Origin: Anabaena azotica FACHB-119
GTDB taxonomy: Bacteria > Cyanobacteriota > Cyanobacteriia > Cyanobacteriales > Nostocaceae
Length of the DNA stretch: 64,000 nucleotides
Direction: 5' to 3'
Assembly: GCF_014697625.1 (NCBI RefSeq)
Contig: NZ_JACJSG010000003.1
Location: 169,262 to 233,261, forward strand
Shown: piece by piece, positions 35,770 to 44,401 of the stretch
How the letters are laid out: each line of letters starts with the position of its first letter
Position numbering within the stretch: the stretch's first letter is position 1
Made by a program: the position numbers and the translations under genes
The notes under the pieces: generated by a model
The model's input: only the letters and a program-made list of their open reading frames with translations
Told to the model about the DNA's origin: nothing
Databases searched by the model: none

Positions 35770-36015
35770 TCATCGCCAATCGTTTGCTGCCAAACTCTTC
35801 ACATCCTCTCTAAGTTCAGCAATATCATAGTGTAGAGGAATTTTACGATTAGCCAGTAAGCGTTGAAATTCTAATTGATTCATCTGAGCGAAATTACTCG
35901 CTTGTCCTAAAGTAAAACGCTCCTGTTGAAATAGCATCATAGCAATTTCTTTAAGCATTTCCATTTCAGACATTTGAATTGTTTGTAATAACTCGTCTAA
36001 AATTACAATGCTCAT
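35770..36015 (-). CDS. UPF0175 family small protein
   Basis: This 81-residue protein contains EIAMMLFQQERFTLGQASNFAQMNQLEFQRLLANRKIPLHYD, the UPF0175 pattern of a ribbon-helix-helix or HTH-like antitoxin. The family often sits before a DUF3368 PIN-domain toxin. Here no such gene follows in the roughly 190-bp gap before the nuclease gene, so the toxin is missing or unlinked. It is probably a transcriptional regulator by fold. Confidence 0.8.
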   Translation of the reverse strand: MSIVILDELLQTIQMSEMEMLKEIAMMLFQQERFTLGQASNFAQMNQLEFQRLLANRKIPLHYDIAELREDVKSLAANDWR

Positions 36016-36063
36016 ACTTTAATTACCTTACTTACTTTCGCGTAATTGTATAATTAATTTTTT

Positions 36064-37578
36064 TCACTGCAAACAACGAATTGCTACGAGTAAACCTCTG
36101 GCTTTATTTAGGGTTTCTTCATATTCCTTTTCAGGTTCAGAATCAGCTACTAAACCTGCGCCAGCTTGTACGGTTACGGTCTGGTCTTTGACTACCATTG
36201 TGCGAATAGCGATCGCACTATTTAATTGTCCGTCAAAATCGTAATAGCCATATACCCCAGAATATACACCCCGGCGGCTCGGTTCCAACTCATTAATGAT
36301 TTCCATCGCCCGAATTTTAGGTGCGCCGCTAACTGTCCCGGCGGGAAAGCAAGCCTTCAACAAATCCCAAGCGCTTTTATCCTTGGCTAATTTCCCTACC
36401 ACATTACTTACAATGTGCATCACATGAGAATAGCGCTCAACCACCATCAATTCATCAACTTTCACAGTTCCAGTTGCACATACACGCCCTAAATCATTAC
36501 GTCCCAAATCAACCAACATGACGTGTTCGGCTATTTCCTTGGGGTCTTGCAGTAAATCTGCGGCGAAATCTGCATCTTCCTTATTCGTTTTACCCCTTGG
36601 TCTTGTCCCCGCAATGGGACGGACTGTGGCGACTACCTCACCTTCTCCATCAAGTTCTGCTTTCACCATCACTTCGGGACTAGAACCGATGATTTGCCAA
36701 TCTTGGAAGTTAAAATACGCCATGTAAGGCGAAGGATTTATCTGTCGTAGGGAACGGTACAACGCGAAGGGGTCGCCTGTGTATTGGGTGGAGAGGCGCT
36801 GCGAAATAACTACTTGAAAGATATCCCCGGCTTTGATGTACTCTTTCGCCTTCTGCACACTGGCGCAAAATTCTGGGCGGGTGAAGTTGCTGGTATATGC
36901 TTGTGTTTCCCCCACATTTTGCGTTCCTGGGGGTGTCCATTCCAATATGGTTTTTTGAGGCGATACAGGTAAAGATAGCTTACTCACCATCTGACGGACG
37001 CGATCGCCAGCTTGCTGATAAGCTGCTTTCAAATCCACATTCGGATCACGTAAATCAGCATAAGCGATCGCCCAAATTTTCCGCTTCACCTGGTCAAATA
37101 TCAACAAATGGTCTACCTGCATCCACAACCCATCAGGGATGTTGCGTTCATCTTGGGGATGCACGGGTACACGCGGTTCTATCCAGCGAATTAATTCATA
37201 ACCCCAAAAGCCAAACAAACCACCAATTCCCGACGGTAACTGGGGTAACTTCACTGGTTGATATGGTGCTAAACACTCAGCCAAAGCTGTAAATGGGTCG
37301 CCTGTAAACACCACCTGCGAACCATCGCGGTGCGTTTGGGTGGTATTGTCACCCCTAACTTCCATCACCCATAAAGGATTACATCCCACCAAACTATAAC
37401 GCCCGATTTTCTCCCCACCTTCCACCGACTCCAGCAAAAAGCTGTAAGGTTCTCCAGCACATACCTTGTACCAAGTCGAAACTGGTGTATCTAGGTCAGC
37501 CACCCATTCCTGATACACTGGCACAAAATTACCTTGTGCAGCTAGTGCTGAGAATTGAGAAAAATCGGGATATATCAT
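36064..37578 (-). CDS. trpE: Anthranilate synthase component I
   Basis: This 504-residue chorismate-using enzyme of tryptophan synthesis has a C-terminal chorismate-binding domain (FQVVISQRLSTQYTGDP, NPSPYMAYF, VATVRPIAGTRPRGK, VDLGRNDLGRVC, CFPAGTVSGAPKIRAMEIINELE, AGAGLVADSEPEKEYEET). The N-terminal Trp-binding LLESVE motif reads SFLLESVEGGEKIGRYS, so feedback inhibition is likely intact. It lies 112 bp downstream of psaD on the same strand. The glutaminase partner trpG is about 11 kb away on the other strand. Confidence 0.95.
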   Translation of the reverse strand: MIYPDFSQFSALAAQGNFVPVYQEWVADLDTPVSTWYKVCAGEPYSFLLESVEGGEKIGRYSLVGCNPLWVMEVRGDNTTQTHRDGSQVVFTGDPFTALAECLAPYQPVKLPQLPSGIGGLFGFWGYELIRWIEPRVPVHPQDERNIPDGLWMQVDHLLIFDQVKRKIWAIAYADLRDPNVDLKAAYQQAGDRVRQMVSKLSLPVSPQKTILEWTPPGTQNVGETQAYTSNFTRPEFCASVQKAKEYIKAGDIFQVVISQRLSTQYTGDPFALYRSLRQINPSPYMAYFNFQDWQIIGSSPEVMVKAELDGEGEVVATVRPIAGTRPRGKTNKEDADFAADLLQDPKEIAEHVMLVDLGRNDLGRVCATGTVKVDELMVVERYSHVMHIVSNVVGKLAKDKSAWDLLKACFPAGTVSGAPKIRAMEIINELEPSRRGVYSGVYGYYDFDGQLNSAIAIRTMVVKDQTVTVQAGAGLVADSEPEKEYEETLNKARGLLVAIRCLQ

Positions 37579-37589
37579 AGGCGAATTGG

Positions 37590-37680
37590 GGATATCAGTT
37601 ATCAGTTATCAGTTATCAGTGAACAGTTTACAGTTAATACAACCTGATAACTGATAACTGTTCACTGTTAACTGATTTAG
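37590..37680. repeat. ATCAGTT/CTGATAA inverted heptamer block
   Basis: ATCAGTT units, then their reverse-complement CTGATAACTG, can fold into a long hairpin between psaD and trpE. Confidence 0.85.
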
Positions 37681-37690
37681 TCCCTACTTC

Positions 37691-38110
37691 CTACACGTCG
37701 TAGGTAGCTTTACCAGAGAACTTAACTTGTGCAGGGCTGGGGTTTTCCCCGATGCTGCGGGCGTTGAAACGAACTTTCTCGCGACCTTGATTGACTTTTT
37801 CAGGGAATACGCCATCAGCTGGGTGAATGAAGGTGGTTTCACCGTTGGGTAAAATCCGGTAAATTTTGTAATCTGTGATTTTGAATTTCCGGAGTTGACC
37901 GCCCAGAGCGATACCGTATTCCTTGCGAGCCAAGTACAGGAGATTTTGACCTTGGTGCATGGTAGCCGCGCCACCTGTAGGTAGTTCAAATACCTGTTCC
38001 TTGGGGCTAGTCCAAGTGATCGCGTATTTTTCTTCTACCAATGCTTTGGTGAGCAAGCCACCAGTGCTGCCAGCGAATTTGGGAGTTTTACCTGAAAGTG
38101 TTTCTGCCAT
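37691..38110 (-). CDS. psaD: Photosystem I subunit II
   Basis: From [18 protein letters not shown] the protein is 139 residues, as in other cyanobacteria. PsaD is the stromal subunit that docks ferredoxin and stabilises PsaC. The core [43 protein letters not shown] and [27 protein letters not shown] is fully typical. A longer frame from 38161 adds a leader unlike any PsaD, so 38110 is the start. AACCTT precedes the ATG, and no strong Shine-Dalgarno sequence is visible. Confidence 0.97.
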   Translation of the reverse strand: MAETLSGKTPKFAGSTGGLLTKALVEEKYAITWTSPKEQVFELPTGGAATMHQGQNLLYLARKEYGIALGGQLRKFKITDYKIYRILPNGETTFIHPADGVFPEKVNQGREKVRFNARSIGENPSPAQVKFSGKATYDV

Positions 38111-38189
38111 AAGGTTTCTCTCAACGTTTTTAGGGCATCGTAACACCGCTATCACGATCATATTGCGATCGCGTCACAGTCTGTAACAG

Positions 38190-38305
38190 TTGTTAGTCAG
38201 TTATCAGTTATCAGTTGACAGTTATCAGTTATCAGTTATCAGTTATCAGGTTATTTCCACTGTCCACTGTTCACTGTTCACTGTTCACTGATAACTGATA
38301 ACTGT
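38190..38305. repeat. ATCAGTT heptamer array between psaD and a kinase gene
   Basis: ATCAGTT and GACAGTT units, then a TCCACTGTTCACTG run ending CTGATAACTG. The block is self-complementary. Confidence 0.85.
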
Positions 38306-40321
38306 CTATCGGCTCTTCACCTTCGACCGACTTTCCTCTTGGCTATTCTGGGCGATGGGGATGGTGAAATGAAACTGACTACCTTGGTCTTTGCCTGTGG
38401 ACTCTGCCCAAATCATGCCGCCCCAACCGTTGACGATTTGGCGACAAATGGCTAAACCTAGCCCTGTACCGCCTGCTGTGCGCCGTAAAGCCCCCTCTTC
38501 TTGATAGAAGCGGTCAAAAACTATTTCTAGGCGATTTGGCTCTATACCGCGTCCTGTGTCGGCTACGGTGACTTCTACCATTTGACTGCCGTTGTGGGTG
38601 GCACTAATCTTAATTTCCCCTTGTTCTGGGGTAAATTTACAGGCGTTATCTACCAGTTTCGCCAACACTTCCACTAACCAATCCCCGTCTGCTCTTACCA
38701 AAGGCAAGTTTTCCTCAATTTGCGTTTTAATTGCGGGTGGTTTTTCTATTGTCGGCCGGGTGCGGATACGGCTGAGTGCTAAATCGATACATTCCTGTAA
38801 AGTTAAAGATTCAGGATGCCATTCCACTCGCCCGCTTTCTAAATTGGAAAGGGTTAAGAAATCCTGTACTAGCTTCCGCATCCGTTCTGAATCTGCCAAG
38901 GCGGTATTTAACATTACCTGCTGCAACTCTACGGGCATATCGGGTTCTGTCGCCAAACTTTCTAAGCACACTTGAATTGTGGATAAAGGTGTGCGGAGTT
39001 CATGACCAGTAATAGCTATTAAGTTGCTGCGGGTGCGGTCTAGGGCTTCTAGTTGCTGGTTGAGTTCTTCGAGGTTGGCGTAGGCTTCTGCTTGAATTAA
39101 AGCAGCGCCAATTTGGGTAGCGATCGCTTTTACTAAATCCAGTTCGCCTTGTTGCCATTGATGGGGCGGTAAGGAACAATAATGTAATTCGACAATGCCT
39201 AACAATCGCCCCTGAAATAACACTGGTTCGATTAACCAAGAACGAATCGCCAATTTTTTCGCCATCAAAGACAAACCAGGGGAATTCTTCACCCGATAGT
39301 CGTTCATGGTATCGCTGACACAGACACCTTCACCATGATTCACCACTGCTTGAAATAGGGAATTTTGCTTTAATTCCCAGGTTTGACCGCTAATTGAGAC
39401 AGTACCAGGGGTTAAAAACTCATGTTCAATTACCGCTTGGGAATCCCCTGCTTGGGCGCGGTAAATTAAACAACGACTAGCTTTTAAATGTTGCCCTAAC
39501 TCTTGGGCGGCGATTTGTAGCACTTGATGGGGGTCGAGCGATCGCCTAATTGCTGTACTAATTGAGTTGACTAAACGTTCTTTTCGTGCTTGTTCTGCGA
39601 TTGAACGATAAGCCTTGTGTAATTTGTACTGACTAGCTTGCAGGTAGGTAACTAAGCGCTGCACAAAGGGGTCAGTGTCAATATCACAAGCGTATTCAGT
39701 CAGGGCTTTACTAGCAGTGTAAACTTTCGTCTCGCCAATGCCAAATCGCTGACAAGCCTTAGCTACTTTTTTCGCCAAATCTGGTCGATAAACCAAAATC
39801 CTCTCTAATAACAATTGAGCCGCTTTGATACTCACTCCTCGTTCTGAAGTCCAAATACCTTCAAATCGCCGTCCTGCGTCCATATCCAGACCCGGAGCTA
39901 ACTCTGGTATTGGCGTTGGCTTATTTTTAGCGATCGACCCACGGCTTTCCCTACATACCAAGCAAGTAGCATAATTATCAGCAATTACCACCAAATGCCA
40001 CTCTTGACTCAAAGCATCACTAGGCTCAAATGCTACCTTTTCATAGTATTCTGAGCTATTGGCAAAATCCGTTTCCGGTGCAGATAAGACGTATATTTGA
40101 TTACTACGCTGTGCCAATCGCTGATAGCGATGAGCCTCTTGACGATAGAATCTCTCTCTTTGAAAGCTAGCAATCACTAAAGGCTGGTCTAGAGTTGCAG
40201 CCAATACCTGATCTTCCATTGCATGGGAAAGGGCCGTCAATGAAGCTTTGAAATATAGCTGGGGCCGCAGGTAAGGTAGGGACTGTAGCAGATCACTCAG
40301 CACGGAAGTTGAAATGCTCAT
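38306..40321 (-). CDS. DICT-GAF sensor histidine kinase
   Basis: From MSISTSVLSD the protein is 671 residues. Residues of about 15-180 form a DICT sensory domain (LIASFQRERFYRQE-like strand, SQEWHLVVIADNYATCLVCRE). A helical linker leads to a GAF domain (about 255-410). HisKA follows with phospho-acceptor His near 440 (ITGHELRTPLS), then HATPase_c (ADTGRGIEPN, GGTGLGLAICRQIV). DICT domains occur with diguanylate cyclases and two-component proteins and are thought to relate to light sensing. No receiver is attached and no regulator is adjacent, so this is an orphan kinase. An upstream Met at 40360 is less likely. Confidence 0.88.
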   Translation of the reverse strand: MSISTSVLSDLLQSLPYLRPQLYFKASLTALSHAMEDQVLAATLDQPLVIASFQRERFYRQEAHRYQRLAQRSNQIYVLSAPETDFANSSEYYEKVAFEPSDALSQEWHLVVIADNYATCLVCRESRGSIAKNKPTPIPELAPGLDMDAGRRFEGIWTSERGVSIKAAQLLLERILVYRPDLAKKVAKACQRFGIGETKVYTASKALTEYACDIDTDPFVQRLVTYLQASQYKLHKAYRSIAEQARKERLVNSISTAIRRSLDPHQVLQIAAQELGQHLKASRCLIYRAQAGDSQAVIEHEFLTPGTVSISGQTWELKQNSLFQAVVNHGEGVCVSDTMNDYRVKNSPGLSLMAKKLAIRSWLIEPVLFQGRLLGIVELHYCSLPPHQWQQGELDLVKAIATQIGAALIQAEAYANLEELNQQLEALDRTRSNLIAITGHELRTPLSTIQVCLESLATEPDMPVELQQVMLNTALADSERMRKLVQDFLTLSNLESGRVEWHPESLTLQECIDLALSRIRTRPTIEKPPAIKTQIEENLPLVRADGDWLVEVLAKLVDNACKFTPEQGEIKISATHNGSQMVEVTVADTGRGIEPNRLEIVFDRFYQEEGALRRTAGGTGLGLAICRQIVNGWGGMIWAESTGKDQGSQFHFTIPIAQNSQEESRSKVKSR

Positions 40322-40420
40322 GAATATCTTTAAGGAAGCCCAATCTAAAACAAGATTCACATCACAGCTGCATTGTACAAATTACAACGAACTTTCAGGT
40401 AAAGTAGACTGTTGCAATAT

Positions 40421-40832
40421 TTGACACTCCCCGAAATAGAATTTCGGGGATTCTTGCCTCGCTGCGCGACGCTAGCGCGAACACAGGGAGATCCAAAATG
40501 CCCCAAGGAATAATCCAGAAAGCAACATCTCAGATTACTTTACCCTCCGCAAGCATACACCGACTGCCCGACGGCGAAAAATACTTTGCCACCCATTTCG
40601 AGACAGGTTCCTCCCTTTCGGCGAGACTCTGCCTGTGTTGTGGACAATTCGATTCTACCACCATCACGACCGAATAAATTCGGTGCGGCAGTGCGAACAA
40701 TCGCGCTTGCTTCGGAAAGCAACTGCCTCACCCAAAGGGTCATTCGCGCTTTACCCCCACCTCAAGGGCATATGAGGTACAAAACTTATTGGTTTTGTGC
40801 CTCATACTTGGGGGTAAAGCGCATCACGACTC
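40421..40832 (-). mobile_element. IS200/IS605-type non-autonomous element, second subfamily (412 bp)
   Basis: Read on the minus strand it starts GAGTCGTGATGCGC right after TTAC and ends CCCCGAAATTCTATTTCGGG then GAGTGTCAA. The left end is a large imperfect foldback: GCGCTTTACCCCC pairs with GGGGGTAAAGCGC around ACAAAAC/GTTTTGT. A 67-codon frame at 40540-40743 (GGRIELSTTQAESRR, KGGTCLEMG) looks like a leftover of a TnpB C-terminus. It has the same target (TTAC) and terminal GTGTCAA as the 387-bp family, but different internal sequence. Confidence 0.8.
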
Positions 40833-40849
40833 GTAAATAAATTTAAGTA

Positions 40850-41520
40850 CCACATCGATCAAGGTAGGAGACAGGATGCAGGAAGTAACTGTTACTACTT
40901 AGCATTCAAGCTGGGATGTCCTAACCTATGTGACTACTGCTATAAATTTATTTGCAGATTTAAGAACATAGTGTCACTAACAGACCAACAACAGCAATTA
41001 AGTTTTCGTCTAAGCTTCGATTAATTGGAAACTATAGACAGATCATAGCGACTTTGGTCTTTATCTTAAGTTTTGTTTATCCAGTTACTGGCATCTTCAT
41101 CGTTTCCCAAATAGCTTACGAGTCTTGATGCGTAAAGCCCCCAAGGAGGATGAAGACAAATTAACGCTCATTACTTATGAGTCAGCAGCCTCAGCTTTAA
41201 AGAAAATAATTTTGTATCTTAGTTGAGTAATGTGTAATTATTCAACTTTTGATGCTTGGTGTTTGATTTAGGAGTAAATCGCCTAGAAGTCCCCATTTTT
41301 CAACCTTGACTTAAAATTTAAACAGTATAAATTTATAAAAATTTGTAATTAAGTTCAACTTCTGCCCTTCTGTTAAAAATCTTGTTCAACCTTTGAACAA
41401 ATTCACACCAATCAAAAAACCTTCTTCCCCAATCCCCAATCCCCAATCCCCAATCCCCAATCCCTGTCTACAATTAAATACGATCGCAAAAACCAGGCTT
41501 AATATACGGAATTTTGGCTG
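40850..41520. other. Spacer upstream of the debranching enzyme gene
   Basis: About 670 bp without a gene. A CCTAACCTATGTGACTACTGCTATA repeat word near 40919-40944 recurs in inverse form near 60607-60635. CCCAATC heptamers run at 41428-41463 just before the gene. No promoter is assigned. Confidence 0.6.
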
Positions 41521-43809
41521 ATGACACCGGATACTCTGACTACCCCGGATAAAATCTTATTGGATGGTAAAATTTTTATCCCTGCCGAGGAATTGCCCAT
41601 ACCAGAGTGGCCTTGTGTGGTGAGTGAAAGACCACAACCAACTCTGACGGTCAAGGATGATGATTTATTTTTGGTCACAGACACGATGGGGAATATCTCT
41701 GGCTGTTCCCTAAATGATGGTAATCCTAGTATGGGGTTATTTTGCTGTGATACGCGATTTCTCAACCGTTTGGAGTTACAAATTGATGGGCGATCGCCTG
41801 TGCTTCTCAGTAGTAGTGCCGAGAAAGGTTTTGCCCTGTCGGTATTGTGTACCAATCCTAGAATCGATGACCGGATGAAGGCTGACACCGTAAGTATTCG
41901 CCGGGAGTTGGTACTGAACGGTGCTTTATTTGAAGAAATCGAGGTCGCTAATTATAGCACAACTACCGTCACTTTTGAACTTAGTATTAGCTTTGATGCT
42001 GATTTCGTCGATTTATTTGAAGTCCGGGGTTATGGCAGAGATAAACGGGGTAAACTTTTACGCTTAGTAGAACCAACCTCTGAGGACGGAGGAAGTTTTC
42101 ATAGTCACGATACAGCACCTGTACACACCCAGCATACCCACAAGGAAGAATCGTTAACCTTAGCCTATCAGGGTCTAGACGGCTTGGTGATGGAATCGCG
42201 CATCCAATTCCAGCATCGTCAACCTGATGATTTTAAAGGCTACACTGCGATTTGGCGTTTAGAATTACCAACCCACGCCACCCAAAAGTTAGGCTATCGG
42301 GTAAATTTGTTTACCAACAACCAATCTAGCTCCAATGTGAGTGCGGCTGTAACTCTAGTCCAAGCCAAAGCCTCGGAAATGCTGGAGGAACAGAATTGGG
42401 TACACAAAATTACCAATATTCGCGCCGATAAAAGTAACTTCAATCAAGTGATTGAACGTGCTGAACAGGATATGTATTTGTTACGTCAGTCCTTTGACAA
42501 ATATAAAACTGTTTCTGCGGGTGTACCTTGGTTTTCCGCCTTGTTTGGGCGAGATTCCATCATTACAGCTTCCCAAACCCTGATGCTGAACCCGGAAATA
42601 GCTAAAGAAACCTTGATGTTGCTGGCGGCTTATCAAGGTAAACAAGATGATGAGTGGCGCGAAGAGGAACCAGGGAAAATTCTTCACGAGTTGCGCCTGG
42701 GAGAAATGGCGCGATGTCAAGAAATTCCCCATACGCCCTACTACGGTACGGTAGATGCCACTCCCCTGTGGTTGATGTTGTATTTTGAATACTATTCTTG
42801 GACGCATGACCGGGAAACCCTAGAACAGCTATGGCCCAATGCCTTAGCGGCGATGGAGTGGATAGACCGGAATATGCAGCCAACAGGCTATCTCACCTAT
42901 CAGCGCAGGTCTAAACGTGGTCTAGATAACCAAGGATGGAAAGATTCTGGTGATTGTATCGTAGACCGCAAGGGTAATTTAGCCAATGGCTCGATAGCTT
43001 TGTGTGAGGTACAAGCTTACGTTTACGCCGCAAAAATGCGTCTGGCGGAAATTGCTAGGATGAAAAAACGCCTTGATTTAGCTGAACGTTGGCAAGATGA
43101 AGCCAATAGCCTCAAGGAGCGTTTTAACGCAGATTTTTGGATAGCAGACCAAGGTTTCTGCGCTTTGGCTTTGGATGGGGCGCTGATGCAGGTGGATAGT
43201 ATTACATCTAATCCTGGTCATTGTCTATTTTTGGGGATTTTTACACCAGAGAAAGCTTATAGTGTGGCAGAACGTTTACGCGCCCCGGATATGTTTAACG
43301 GTTGGGGGATTCGCACTTTAAGTAGCTTGTCCCCGGCTTATAATCCGATGGGTTATCACATTGGTTCGATATGGCCTCATGATAATTCTTTAATTGCGAT
43401 GGGATTGCGATCGCTCGGTTTAATCGACCAAGCTTTAGAAATCTTCCAAGGTTTGTTCGACATGACAACTCAGCAACCTTACCAACGTCCCCCAGAACTA
43501 TTTTGCGGCTACGAGCGTAACGGCGATCGCTCTCCTGTACAATATCCTGTTGCTTGCACACCCCAAGCTTGGGCTACTGGCAGTATCTTTCAACTACTGC
43601 AAATGATTGTTAATCTAGTACCCGATGCGCCAAATAATTGCCTAAGAATTATCGACCCCGCATTACCAGAGTCAATCAATAAATTGTCATTGCACAATTT
43701 ACAAGTCGGTACTACCGTTTTGGATTTAGAATTTGAACGTTCTGGCGGTACTACCGCCTGTCGTGTAGCGAAAAAACGCGGCAATCTGCGGGTAGTAATT
43801 GAGGCTTAA
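41521..43809 (+). CDS. Glycogen-debranching-type amylo-alpha-1,6-glucosidase
   Basis: This 762-residue protein has an N-terminal beta-sandwich GDE domain (DLFLVTDTMGNISGC, MGLFCCDTRFLNRLELQIDG) and a C-terminal alpha/alpha barrel with WFSALFGRDSIITASQTL, LHELRLGEMA, YYGTVDATPLWL, GWKDSGDCIV and GYHIGSIWPHDNSLIAMGL. Acidic residues in GRDS and in KDSGD are candidate catalytic groups. The family removes or hydrolyses alpha-1,6-linked glucose or related sugars. The exact substrate in cyanobacteria is uncertain. It has no signal peptide, so is cytoplasmic. Confidence 0.87.
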   Translation: MTPDTLTTPDKILLDGKIFIPAEELPIPEWPCVVSERPQPTLTVKDDDLFLVTDTMGNISGCSLNDGNPSMGLFCCDTRFLNRLELQIDGRSPVLLSSSAEKGFALSVLCTNPRIDDRMKADTVSIRRELVLNGALFEEIEVANYSTTTVTFELSISFDADFVDLFEVRGYGRDKRGKLLRLVEPTSEDGGSFHSHDTAPVHTQHTHKEESLTLAYQGLDGLVMESRIQFQHRQPDDFKGYTAIWRLELPTHATQKLGYRVNLFTNNQSSSNVSAAVTLVQAKASEMLEEQNWVHKITNIRADKSNFNQVIERAEQDMYLLRQSFDKYKTVSAGVPWFSALFGRDSIITASQTLMLNPEIAKETLMLLAAYQGKQDDEWREEEPGKILHELRLGEMARCQEIPHTPYYGTVDATPLWLMLYFEYYSWTHDRETLEQLWPNALAAMEWIDRNMQPTGYLTYQRRSKRGLDNQGWKDSGDCIVDRKGNLANGSIALCEVQAYVYAAKMRLAEIARMKKRLDLAERWQDEANSLKERFNADFWIADQGFCALALDGALMQVDSITSNPGHCLFLGIFTPEKAYSVAERLRAPDMFNGWGIRTLSSLSPAYNPMGYHIGSIWPHDNSLIAMGLRSLGLIDQALEIFQGLFDMTTQQPYQRPPELFCGYERNGDRSPVQYPVACTPQAWATGSIFQLLQMIVNLVPDAPNNCLRIIDPALPESINKLSLHNLQVGTTVLDLEFERSGGTTACRVAKKRGNLRVVIEA

Positions 43810-43871
43810 GGTTAAGATTTTAGGTTGATAGCCTTGCCAATTTTTTAAATCCGGGTTATACTTGATATAAG

Positions 43872-43940
43872 TAGATAGCCCATGCAAATTTGAGTGCCAA
43901 TAACCGAAAGGTTAAAAACTCGTTTTTGTTTGGGCTATTT
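43872..43940 (+). terminator. Structured RNA or terminator after the debranching enzyme gene
   Basis: ATAGCCCA at 43875-43882 pairs with TGGGCTAT at about 43930-43937, with an inner AACC-GAAA-GGTT tetraloop hairpin, followed by TTGCTGTTTG. It may be only a terminator. The inner GNRA hairpin is neater than usual for that. Confidence 0.4.
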
Positions 43941-44020
43941 GCTGTTTGTTTATACTGAAGCCTATTTTTACTCCTTGTTTGAGTTGGAGCCAGTTACCGT
44001 CGTTTATCTCCAACTAAATC

Positions 44021-44161
44021 ATGTTGAAAAAAAATTTTCGTCCAAGACGCACCAGCGAAAAAGCTGCTAGTAACGCGGGTAAAGTTCTGCGTGACCCTAA
44101 CTCTACTCCAGAGCAAAGGTCTGCGGCTGGCTCTGCGCTAGTTCAACGGAGGTGGTCTTAA
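44021..44161 (+). CDS. 46-aa basic small protein
   Basis: ATG at 44021 opens a frame starting MLKKNFRPRRTSEKAASNAGK, with RDPNSTPEQRSAAGSALVQRR near the end. The Arg/Lys-rich start and the repeated A-x-S-A-G/AAGSAL pattern are typical of a widespread family of tiny bacterial proteins (K-x-AGxALSQR type) of unknown function. The composition and the lack of any other use for this DNA make it credible in spite of its length. No strong Shine-Dalgarno sequence is evident. Confidence 0.65.
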   Translation: MLKKNFRPRRTSEKAASNAGKVLRDPNSTPEQRSAAGSALVQRRWS

Positions 44162-44167
44162 TTCTGG

Positions 44168-44310
44168 CTTTTCAGGTCATGTGGAAAAGCTAACGCCAAA
44201 CCTAACCCCCCAGCCCCCTTCCCTACGTTCGCGCGGCGTGCCGAAGGCAGGGAAGAGGGAGAAATTAAAGCCTCTCTCCTTGTAGGGGAGAGGTTTGGAG
44301 AGGGGTTTTT
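44168..44310. repeat. Dispersed G/C-run repeat, copy 2
   Basis: It is homologous to 21848-21983 and 63675-63822 (inverted). Inside its CCCCTTCCCT arm sits an extra insert of about 25 bp (ACGTTCGCGCGGCGTGCCGA, near 44224-44250) absent from the other copies: a small repeat nested in a larger one. Confidence 0.8.
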
Positions 44311-44401
44311 TAACCGCCGATAATAAAGTCCTGGCCAATACAGACACAGAGCAACAGCAAATGCTATCTGAGGCATATACAATTCCAAGAAAATGTTACC
44401 T

